Assembly (NCBI RefSeq): GCF_048128805.1
Contig: NC_136006.1
Coordinates: 6,027,679-6,091,678, forward strand
Direction: 5' to 3'
Source: Centroberyx gerrardi
Lineage: Eukaryota > Chordata > Actinopteri > Beryciformes > Berycidae
DNA length: 64,000 nt
Positions 54,647 through 64,000 of this stretch are shown one piece after another; within the stretch, counting starts at the first letter, position 1; the number at the start of each line of letters is the position of its first letter. A program made the translations under genes and the position numbers. Below the pieces are notes generated by a model, which worked only from the letters and a program-made list of their open reading frames with translations, did not search any database and was not told the DNA's origin.

Positions 54647-57600
54647 GTGAGCTAGCATGTCCGCGTTAGCCAGCTTTAGCTCTGCTGAAGCTAGCTAGCT
54701 CTCACACAGGGAAACACCAACTAGCTTTAACTTTGGAGGAGTGACTGTTTTAACATAGGAATACTAACGACTCATTAATGAATAGTTGTGTGTACGAAAC
54801 GTTATACGACGGGTTGGTTTACTACCCAGAACTGTCAGTCAGGAGGTAAATGCTGCCAGTCACATGCATGTCGGATGTAGTTAAAGTGAATGGAAGTGCA
54901 CACGTGTGGAGGCAGCAGCTCTCAGGTCAAATGAACATGCACGACAGGTTTAGTTTCTGTGTAGCTAACTCTCAGTTGACATGTACCACCTAGTAGATGT
55001 TCTGCAGCAAAGACAAGACACCTCAGAGCATCATCTTTGTCATTTTGCTTGATACAGTGTAATGTGAGTTTGTGTCTGTGGATGACTTAACATCCTACAG
55101 TAAGCACACCTTGTTTCCATCCTGTGTGCAGGTGGATTCTCGGGTGACGAGCTGCTCAAGCTGTGGAAAGGTCTCTTCTACTGCCTCTGGATGCAGGATA
55201 AACCACTACTGCAGGTATGGGCTACCAGTTACGGACCAACAGGATGGGAGAACATACTGGCTGGTGCAAGTATGTGATTGACAGGGAACGGAGACCAGGT
55301 CAGCCATGATACAAAGGGAAGTCTTGCCTTCAGTTTTGGGGGTGGGGGGGGGCAAAGATTAGGAGTGCTACTTGGGACCATAGAAGTCCAGGACAGAAAG
55401 CAGTCAACAGGTGCTCTTAGGAACGGGTGTTACAAGAATGTATTGGAAATCAAACGGGGTCCGACGCACTCTGCTGTGATGAACAACAGTTAAAAGCCTT
55501 GGTTTTACATTAGTGGTTGAATAGTTAAATACTGACCGACGTGTTTCAGCTTGATTGAACGTTTGTCCTTAACCTTCAGTTGGTTTTTGAATCAGTAACC
55601 AGGACAAAAGCAGAGTGGTTAACACAGTGAAGTGGGCTAATAGGCGTAGGTTGATATGGGTTTTTGAAGGCTGATACTGATATTTTTGGGTTGAAGCTGC
55701 CAGTTGCTGATATTTTGTGCAACATCTTTAAATTTGGCCATATTCATGTAAAAATTTCATGGATTTAGTTTTTCTCCTGAGTGTTTTATTCTTGGCAGGA
55801 TGGAAAGAAACAGCATGTGACACTAAAACTCCATTGAAACCCATACTAATGAAGCACTCTAAATGAAGCTTTTTCAGGCAGGATCCACCTCACTTATTCA
55901 ATCGCAGGGAAACTCTGGGATAGATCCCTACCTCCGATTTGGGGGTACAGATGCGACACATCACAGGAGACATTTTACACACTTACACTGCCCACCAGTC
56001 CCTGTTTCTGCCTGGTTGTCATAATGTTCTCTTCTCCTCGTTCTTATTCCAAAGATAGCCAATTAAAAACCAGAGGGAATAGGCAGGAGGAGGCGTTGTT
56101 GTCATGGCCAGCCAGAATATGTAGTAGTTGTAGTTGGTGTTGTCATGATAACCGAAATCTCAGTACTACTTCAATGCCGTTGTGAAATATGGAATTCAGT
56201 ATTGAATTTTATAAACGTTCAATATTTTCACTATATGTGTTCTGCAAGCTGGAACTCCATTTCAACCTCCAGAGGGGGTAAACGTTCGGACTGGAATAGT
56301 TAAAAGCAGAATGATTGCGCTGCAGCTGAAAACATGACAACAGCATCAAACAGTCCACCAAGTCTTGAACTGGTTTCCAGTCCACTTGAACTGGTTGACA
56401 AACTGGTGCCAGGAGCCAAATATGGAACTATTTAACTTATAGAGCCGATAAAGATGAACACCCAACTGACATCAAAACCACTGTGGGAAAAGTTGCAAAA
56501 ATGCCATGCAAGTTATGTGTGGTAACACATTGCTTGATGGGTTTTCCTGTTTGCTGTCGTATCGTAGTATTGTCAAATTTGTAAATATTAAACTTAATAT
56601 TGGTGTTGAAGTCAATATTCTGGTATTATGCCAACACTAGCTGCAGTGTTGCTTCTTTTCCCCTGAATTCTTATACACTTTATTATCTCTTTTTATTTGT
56701 TTTTTATTTATCTTATCCTGTATTTCTTATCTAATCTCTTATATACTTTGTGTAAAGCACTTTGAATTGCCTTTGTGTACAAAATGTACTATGTAAATAA
56801 ACCTGCCTAGCCTTGAAATGACATATGAGGTGCGCAACATTCACATCGTGACCTGACAACATCTTGATGCTCAGAGACGGTGAGAGGCTGCACAAGTCAG
56901 AGAGGATAATCCCCCGGTTGTGATCATCATGATGGCACCGTGTCCTCCTGCACCTTCGCTCCCAGCTCCTACCACCTCTCCCTTCTCTGAGTGGATTTTG
57001 TATTCATGCAGTCTTTGCTCTCGGTCCGCAGGAGGAGCTGTCAAACCAGATCTCCGGCCTCATCCACAGCTTCAACCACGTTGACGGCCGTAAGTTCCCC
57101 CCGTCTGATGTCACATTTGCGTGGGGTGATGAAATGAGCGACTGAAGTGTCTCATTTGCACCCTTTGAGACCCGTCTCATCTCTGACGCTGTTACACTGT
57201 TCCCTGCAGAGTTCTTGTATCTGGAAAGCTTCCTGCAGACCGTCAAAAGAGAGTGGACTGGGATTGACAGGCTGCGGATGGACAAGTTCTTCCAGGTGAG
57301 TGTGAGGAGAAAGCAGAATTAGCCTTTTCTCTTTAAAGTAGCCACAGCGATGTGATGCGTCTCTCTGAATAACTGGAGCCTTCGTGTTAAGAATCGTGTT
57401 GTGAAGCCGCCTGACCAGCCAGCATGATTGCACATGTGCAGTCCATGTAAATCAGTCCAAATGCAGTCCATTTTGTGTCACCTGAAAGTACACAACCTCT
57501 AGATAAAACTATCTGTATACAACAGCTAGTTAATCTAAGTATTGCATACATTACAGCAGTAATACCCTAGAGGGCGCTCTTACTGCGATCATAGGTACAG

Positions 57601-60600
57601 TCAGCGGTACTCAGCTGCTCCTCGTACCTGTTGCATCATCATCATCGTACCCAGAACCAAAGTAAACAACGCCCTCTCAGGTATTATTGTTGGGATGCTC
57701 AAAAATTACAGTATATAATGTGTTGTTTTTTTTTAAATCACTCCTGCTTAGCTAAAGTTACAAAGACTGGAATCAGATTTGTTTTGACCCGCCTCCAACA
57801 AAATCTGGTTCGCTTGTAATTGGGCAGTGTGAACCTAAACGAACCCTAAAAATCAACAAATCGTTCTACGAAGGGCTCAGTAGTGAAGTTTCGCAAATAT
57901 TGTGATAAGGTATGTTTGAGTGACGAGTTTGAAGACGATTTCAGATGCTTTGGTTGCTCAGAAACGGCTTCTTCCCCTCTCTTTGACAGCTGGTTCGCTT
58001 CGTCTTCAGACAAAGCTTTGAGGTGCTGAAGAGGAAGAACTGGGACAGCAGGTAACATTCAAAACTTTGTCTACACGAATAAACACTGTATAGATTAACC
58101 TGATATTTTATTTGAATTAACTTGCTAAAATTTACAGTAGCCATATAATATCCAGTTGTGTGGTTAAGGCCATACACACATTGTTTTCTCACTCATGATA
58201 TAGAAGATTCCCAAATATCAACCAGATTTCCATTGATTTTTTATGAAGAAGTCATGACATTTGGTGGTGTGGGTGTCACAGTCGAGCACACTCAAGCGCC
58301 TAGCCAAACACTCAGAAATTGTCTGTCACCTGAACGTGCCGCTCTTGCAGGCGGCCAAATTTGGTCAGTTAGTTGCCAAGGAATTCAGCTGGCCGGTGAA
58401 ATGATGAATCCTCCTGCCTCTCTGACCTGTTGATGGAAAAGTCCATTTCTGCCTCGCACACTGAGCTCAGAGCCAATTGTAATTAATGTAATTAATGGAA
58501 CTAATCGACAGAGTAATTGAGAACTAATTAGCTAAGTGACAGGTTTACACTGATGGACACAGTGTGGACAGGTAGAGCAGTTAGTACAGGACTTCTGACA
58601 GAATTTAGGTTCTTAAGTATATTGTTGTCTGGTGAAAACTTTGTAATTCCCAGGTTTGGTGATATCTATGTTTTGACTTCAATTGAAGGATTACAGGAAT
58701 CTCTATGGGTTGAGAAAAGTTTTTCTTAGTTCCTGAAAAGTTTAGGCTACATTTTGGAGATGCAAGGTTTGCAACAACAGTAATTTAAATTAAATGGAAA
58801 CATTGAAAGTTTGGCAACCCCTATTTGACAAATGGAAGGATACCTGCGTCACCCCATGCACTTGAAAAATATAATTTGTCACTCAATAGTACATCCACTC
58901 ACTCTGTATTTTATAACGGCTGTCATCGCTAATAATTCCCCTTATGCTGTTTTTTGTTTTTTGTTTGTTTTTTCCATTTATTTTATGATTTTTTTATTTA
59001 CTTTTTTGTACGTTATTCTAAGTAAGTTCCTTATTCTTTGTGTACTTCTTTCTGAAGTTTGTCTGTAATTACTGACTGTTGTTTTTGTTTGCTATTCTTG
59101 AAAACAAACACATTGATAAAAAAAAAAAAAAGAAACATTTATTTTCATTTAGTATGTTGGCTGTAGTTGAAAATAGTCAAGATGTTGATATAAGATGCTG
59201 AAAATGTAGTTCATCAAATCAAGACTGATAATCATGATCACAATATCTAATTTGAGCTCTAACGGTGCAGCCATATCATTTGAATTCAACACTCTGTTCA
59301 TTATTGCCTGTGTTTCTGTGTTTGCTCAGTGTGGTCGGCAGGTTTCTGGAGGTGCTGACGGCTCAGGTCCTGCAGAGCGGCAGCGCGGCGCCCAGCGGCC
59401 TGCAGTTCCACATCCTGGACCTTTACATGACGGAGCTGGCTGCTGTCAGCTCAACAAAGGTACGGGAGCAGGGGAAACCACACCTGGGTCCAATGACACC
59501 TTCAGGTCCTTTGCATTTGCTTTAAAGGGGCAAATAAGTGAGATTTCTACTAATGGGGCAGTAAACGGGGGGTTGATGGAGCTGTTGATCGATAACAGTG
59601 ACTACTTTACATGGACAGCAATAATCCGACTATTGGCCTTATTCTAAACAAGACAATATTCTGATTAAGCTGTTTACATGTGTTGCTTATAGAACTATCC
59701 CATTCATATTCCTGTTTACATGCTGCAGAGCAAAGTCTGATTAACAGGACAAAGGAGAATCACTGGAGAGATGGACAGTTTAAGACTTTATTGAAGGTGC
59801 AGGGTTAGGTTAACAGACTTTTCCATGGCCGCAGCATGGTGACAGTTTCAGCCTCACCCCAAAAATGTTGGGGCTTCTTTTTCCTGCTGTCAGTCGTCTT
59901 TTTTCCTCTGTAAACAAGTTTGCAACCGCTGGAAGGCAGAGCGAGCGTCGTCAAGCAGTCGGGTCGTCGCTTGTGTCTCAAAAAGCGGCGAATGCTCCAA
60001 TAGTTATAGTTGGATTAAGGTGTTTACAGTCTGAAATGCCCTTCAATAATGAGGCTAAAATCAGAATACTCCACATCTCAATCTAACTCTGACTATGACC
60101 TTATTCGGGTTAAGGTAATCAGAAACTGCTGTTTATGTGGAATTGCATGCAAATTCTTATTCAGACTATTGTCTTAATCAGGTTCCTATCGGATTATTGC
60201 TGTCCATGTAAACAAAGTCAATGACCCAAAGATTACCTGACCAGGTGCTGAGATTTCTGCCTTTCAAAACTCACTCTCCAGCCCGTTCTCTGTTTTCGGG
60301 ACAAAAACTTCCCACCTATTGGACTTGCAGGACACTCCCACCCACCCCATTCTCACCCAGCGGCATTTTCAACTGTTCAGCGATGGAAGATGGTTCTGTA
60401 TTTTTATTCCAGTATTTAGCACAGATATATGTCCTCTTCACTAGAGGTTTCTGTTGGATCTCTGCTCTAATTCGTAGCTTACTAATGTGAAAATGTGACT
60501 TTATTGCTTGTGTCAGTTACAGGCCACCGTAGTTCAAGGTGACAGGAGGGGTGGGGGGGGCTGTATTAGACACTAGTGTAGGAGGAGATGAGTTCTGCAG

Positions 60601-63600
60601 TTCCTACTAATCGCCAATAGAGGTGGATAAAGGACTTAATGCCCCTTTAAACTGTGTATTTAAAAATCTATTTACTCCTCTGTGTTTGACAGCTTACCTG
60701 ACACTATCTGAAAAGCCCTGATTTGGTAAACATCACCCGCCCAGCAGCTTAAAATAAATCCAAAAGTAAAATTTGCAAATACTGCTTGACAAAAGAGGAC
60801 AGTGGATAGATGAGTATTGTTTTTCCCTCGTTCTTCTCCTAAAATATATATATATATAGTTGACAAGGAGAATGCATTCCCCATAATCCTCTGCTCATAT
60901 TGCCCGCATAGACAATGCTGATATATTTTGTTCAAGTTCTAGTTAATTTGCCATAGGCGTACGACCAAAGGCATAATCCAGTTTTTGCAGGAGACGGCGG
61001 CTTAGCAAGTCTTTTGATTCATCCCTCATGTGTTTGGTTAATAAGGTCAATTTGTCTGTGATAACCAGGGGGGATGTTATTCATTCTCATCTCGTCTCCA
61101 GCAAGCTAACAAACAACATGGAGCCTGATGAACGAGTCAAATAAAGAGCTTGTCCTTAAAATGCGTCGCCCTCTCTCCACTGAATCTTGTCCCGTCTCCC
61201 AAATCTTTGTCCTCGGTTGCTTTAATCTGTTCTTTATCCTCGGCAACAAAATTCACTTCACCCTCTCTTTCCCTCAGCTCTTATTTTTTTCCACCACCAT
61301 GTAATCGTGTGAAGGACTACGGATCATCCTCCTTCTGTTCGTTCCTTTGTCCGTCCGTCTGTCGCACCAGATATCTCTGACTCAGCAGATCTTATTTTTA
61401 CCAAACTTTGGGGAATGATGCATCTCACCACTGTGCTGTGACAATTTAAGTTGTCGTTTTATTTCATTTCCTAGCACTTCTCTCTCACATGATCGTTTTT
61501 AGGTCACAGGGTTATTGTTAGGGCACTTTGGCTTTGACCTTTGACCTTGTTAATATTGGTTGCTTGTCATGTCTGATTTATGAATTGAAGCCACACACTG
61601 TAAGTCACTGTGGATAGGAGCCTCAGCTAAATACCTAAACTGTAAACACCGGCTGAGGTTATGAATCAGGACTCATTAATCACTGACTCAGCTCATGAGG
61701 ATTCATTGAGAGGATAAACAACTCTTCTGTGACGTTATGTGGTTTACAAATTAGTCTTTTCTTTTCCTTTTCGCAGCTCACCGCTGATCAGAATTTGATG
61801 TTCATCGAGCCGTTCTGCAAAACAGCAGCGAAAACCAAGGAGTAAGTTCACACCAGCTCAGCTGTTCCCCTGTTAATCTGCTTTATTGATCGTTACCTCA
61901 CATCGTCACTATCAGTCTTTTCATTGTTATGCTAGAGATATATAATTACAAAAGTTACCCAGTAATGTAAAATGCAACAGTCATGTGGAGCCACTTATTA
62001 GGGAGTTGGATTCCAGTAGCCAGTCTGGTAACATACACTTTTAAATTAAATTTTTTATCCAAGATGAATTTTGTTTTGCTCACAAGCCAGCAGTGAATGT
62101 GTGTAAGGTGTGGGGGGAAAAAATACAAAAAATACAACTATTTAATCATTCAATTTAAAAAAAAAAAAATAAATAAAAAAAAAATGAGGCTACATACAAA
62201 CGGAGCACCTTATTATCTTATCTCATCTGGAGCATGACTTTCTAGTAAATTGTAAAGCAAAGTTAGTCTGCATGTAAACAAGTTTTTACAGATATTTACT
62301 CTGTTTATAGCTGCCTAACTTTAAATGTGGTGAAGTGAACTGTAAAATCTTTTGGTTCGGGAAGCTCTTATCATCACAAATAGCTTAAATCATCTGCAGA
62401 AAGTTTTCCTGAAATTGCGTCTGTGGAGTCTCTGATTCGGCCAGCAGAGAACTTTCATACCAAGAAAGACACAAAGACACACGTTAACCCAGATCTCCAC
62501 CTAAATCAATATTGGGGGATGTATTTCACAGCTACTCTTTCACACTGACAATCTTTGTAGGTTTGAAACTACTACTTTGAAACTGCGTGAAGCCCAGAAA
62601 AAGCTTCCTCTTCTTGTTCCAGCACTGTCGCTCACATCCGTACAGTCAAACAGCTGCCTGATGACTTCTCTTTCTCTCTCTCCGTTTCCCCTTTCTTCTT
62701 CTCTGCCTCTCCAGTCGGATGCTGTTCAAAGCCATCTGCAGCAGCATCTTCAGCGCCATAATCGACCAGGCTCCCTTCGCTATTGAAGACCTAATGAAGG
62801 AGATGAAAGCGACGGACGGCTCCGACTCCGACTCAGGACAGGCTTCTGAAGAGGAGGAGGAGGAAGATGAAAAGGAGGAAATGAAAATGAGCAAACAAGC
62901 CGGCAAGAAAAAGCCGAAGAAAGCTAAAGGGAAGCAGATCAATGGTAATTCTCTAGATGAAGAGACTGGAGATGAAAGTGTTTGAGTTTTTTTTTGTTTC
63001 AGTTATGTCTGCACAATTAAAGTGAGTATTTTATGTTGTGATCTCTAATATCAGTCACAATAATTTGACACAATCACACTAATTTTAATTGGATCAACAT
63101 CTTGACTATTTTCAAATCCAGTCAGCCATCTGAGTGACGTTTAATTATCACCGATACAACAATATTCTACAGCTTTTAATTGCAGAAACTAAAAACGTAC
63201 GATTACACACAATTAATTGTGCAGGCCTAATTTCAGTTTAGTCCAAACCTGGAATTTGTCTTGTTATTGAAGCACAATATGGAATTAAAATTTACCTTAC
63301 GTTGTTTGCGGGGTCCGAAATTGCCATCCGCCAAGAGCTAAATACTGGTCAAATTTATCTTTGGTAGATTAATCAATAAGGGTCGCCTGTCACACTGGCT
63401 GGGAACCTCTGCTGCCCTTCATGAATCGCACAAATTTAAAAATAACAGACCAAGAAGTGAGTGAGCAAGTTTTAAATTAACACACAATACCTGATCCTAT
63501 ACATGAAATGCACTGAAAATGAGTACAAGTGACATTTAAATGAAAAATGTGTATTATTTTGGCCGGTAAACATTATTCTCAGCAGGCAGTTTCTCAGCCT

Positions 63601-64000
63601 TTGGCAGGTCAGAGAAAATGTTAATTTCAGACGCTGGTTGTTGTTTTGCTCTCGAAGCAAACACACACACACAGAAAACATTTTGAGGCAGTAGGTAAAT
63701 CCACATTGTTTTTATTCCCATTCGTTAAAACACACTGAAGGCAATATTGCCGGTCTACATTGCCTCAAGTTGTTGCTCATCTCTCTTTACCGTCAGTCTG
63801 ATTAATCGAGTGCTGACATGACTGATGAGTTGTGATGTCATATAAGATGTCATATTCCTTTACAATGGAAAATAAATTATGTTGCCTCCTTCCTTTCTTT
63901 TTAGGTAATAAATCAAATGAGGAGGAAGATGATGATGATGATGATGACTATGATGAAGATGAAGATGACGATGATGAGCTTCTTCACCTGGAAGACTCAG
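54520..64000 (+). CDS. rrp1: rrp1 (Nop52 family ribosome biogenesis), 5' part
   Basis: Nine exons, 312 codons, open at the right edge. RRP1/RRP1B proteins (Nop52 domain) are nucleolar factors for large-subunit rRNA processing (27S maturation in yeast). The Nop52 domain spans about residues 8-220: [91 protein letters not shown] Ser/Glu/Asp-rich acidic stretch and a Lys-rich patch ([10 protein letters not shown]) follow, then a long Asp/Glu run, typical of nucleolar proteins. Vertebrates have two paralogues, RRP1 and RRP1B; the seen part does not settle which. The start fits a YY1-type site (AACATGGCGGC). Confidence 0.93.
55132..55214 (+). CDS. rrp1: rrp1 exon 2
   Basis: 83 nt: (G)[17 protein letters not shown] then [10 protein letters not shown]. 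Acceptor GTGTGCAG, donor GTATGG. Near-identical to human [21 protein letters not shown]. Confidence 0.96.
55215..57031. other. rrp1 intron 2
   Basis: Contains the repeat 55645-55925 and a LINE/SINE-like tail at 56650-56815 (AAAGCACTTTGAATTGCCTTTGTGTACAAAATGTACTATGTAAATAAA). No exon recognised. Confidence 0.45.
55645..55925. repeat. dispersed repeat, copy B
   Basis: Inverted, diverged copy of 35715-35975. Confidence 0.65.
57032..57089 (+). CDS. rrp1: rrp1 exon 3
   Basis: 58 nt: [19 protein letters not shown] plus one base. Acceptor GTCCGCAG, donor GTAAGT. Human EELGRTISQLVHAF. Confidence 0.94.
57210..57295 (+). CDS. rrp1: rrp1 exon 4
   Basis: 86 nt: (Q)[15 protein letters not shown] then [13 protein letters not shown]. 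Acceptor CCCTGCAG, donor GTGAGT. Human [27 protein letters not shown]. Confidence 0.96.
57990..58051 (+). CDS. rrp1: rrp1 exon 5
   Basis: 62 nt: [20 protein letters not shown] plus two bases. Acceptor TTTGACAG, donor GTAACA. Human RRP1[22 protein letters not shown]; this segment is closer to RRP1B than to RRP1. Confidence 0.95.
58052..59329. other. rrp1 intron 5
   Basis: Ends with a T-rich stretch and CACATTGATAAAAAAAAAAA near 59105-59132, which resembles a LINE 3' end with poly-A tail on the plus strand; boundaries unknown. No exon recognised. Confidence 0.4.
59330..59459 (+). CDS. rrp1: rrp1 exon 6
   Basis: 130 nt: (S)[43 protein letters not shown]. Acceptor TGCTCAG, donor GTACGG. Confidence 0.95.
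59606..60212. mobile_element. inverted-repeat element in rrp1 intron 6
   Basis: 607 bp; ends TTTACATGGACAGCAATAAT and its reverse complement, with further matches inward (CTGATTAAG, AGACAATA.TCTGA). A common fish nonautonomous element type. Target duplication unclear. Confidence 0.7.
60213..61776. other. rrp1 intron 6, right part
   Basis: Includes a SINE/LINE-like fragment at 61455-61635 (CACTGTAAGTCACTGTGGATAGGAGCCTCAGCTAAATACC), resembling 42365-42625 and the start of 29330. No exon recognised. Confidence 0.45.
61777..61841 (+). CDS. rrp1: rrp1 exon 7
   Basis: 65 nt: [21 protein letters not shown] plus two bases. Acceptor TTTTCGCAG, donor GTAAGT. Human LTADQNLKFIDPFCRIAARTKD. Confidence 0.96.
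61842..62714. other. rrp1 intron 7
   Basis: A-rich run near 62155-62185; nothing else recognised. Confidence 0.45.
62715..62944 (+). CDS. rrp1: rrp1 exon 8
   Basis: 230 nt: (D)[31 protein letters not shown], then a Ser/Asp/Glu-rich stretch and [10 protein letters not shown]. End of the Nop52 domain and start of the low-complexity tail. [15 protein letters not shown] wording is shared with human RRP1 (EQAPLAIEDLL). Acceptor CTCTCCAG, donor GTAATT. Confidence 0.94.
62945..63904. other. rrp1 intron 8
   Basis: A degenerate AATTAATTGTGCAGGCC-type repeat fragment near 63000-63225; nothing else recognised. Confidence 0.4.
63905..64000 (+). CDS. rrp1: rrp1 exon 9 (cut by window end)
   Basis: Acceptor CTTTTTAG, then (G)[13 protein letters not shown] and a long Asp/Glu run to LLHLEDS. 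The exon or gene continues past 64000. The GAT/GAA codon run is a (GAT)n-like coding repeat. Confidence 0.85.

Overview
This is a vertebrate, almost certainly teleost, nuclear genome window. All genes are split by GT-AG introns. Non-coding DNA is very rich in (CA)n, (GA)n and (GATA)n repeats and in small fish-type DNA transposons (hAT, Tc1, TTAA-target elements) and LINE/SINE tails. I cannot name the species.

Four genes are supported by splice-consistent exon reconstruction. (1) pde9a, minus strand, 5' end only: exon 1 at 14294-14356 and exon 2 at 3755-3825; the catalytic exons lie beyond the left edge. (2) slc37a1, minus strand, complete coding sequence: 18 coding exons from 43727 down to the stop at 20159, giving 526 residues of an ER sugar-phosphate/phosphate antiporter of the major facilitator superfamily, plus a probable non-coding first exon ending at 46432. 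(3) rsph1, plus strand, complete: 8 exons, 47681-53552, 241 residues, a MORN-repeat radial spoke head protein of motile cilia. (4) rrp1 (RRP1/RRP1B, Nop52 family), plus strand, 5' part: 9 exons from 54520 to the window end, a nucleolar ribosome-biogenesis protein. The order PDE9A-SLC37A1-RSPH1, with RSPH1 divergent from the other two, is the same as on human 21q22.3.

Layout: 1-14.3 kb is pde9a intron sequence with a large 21-bp minisatellite, a GATA/GACA array, nested transposons and a diverged 90-120 bp satellite. 14.4-20.1 kb is intergenic. 20.2-46.4 kb is slc37a1. 46.4-47.7 kb is a bidirectional promoter region with a CRE, a compound CT/CA repeat, a perfect 22-bp palindrome and an RFX X-box beside rsph1. 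47.7-53.7 kb is rsph1 and 54.5-64 kb is rrp1.

I found no novel protein system. The most interesting signals are (a) simple repeats that directly abut splice sites of at least nine exons in three genes, including UG tracts before acceptors and a ~900-bp minisatellite that forms the slc37a1 exon 8 acceptor; (b) a 527-bp foldback element with a 9-bp target duplication carrying a broken RecQ-type helicase fragment; (c) several nested insertions datable from copies within the same window; and (d) the cis-regulatory sites between slc37a1 and rsph1.
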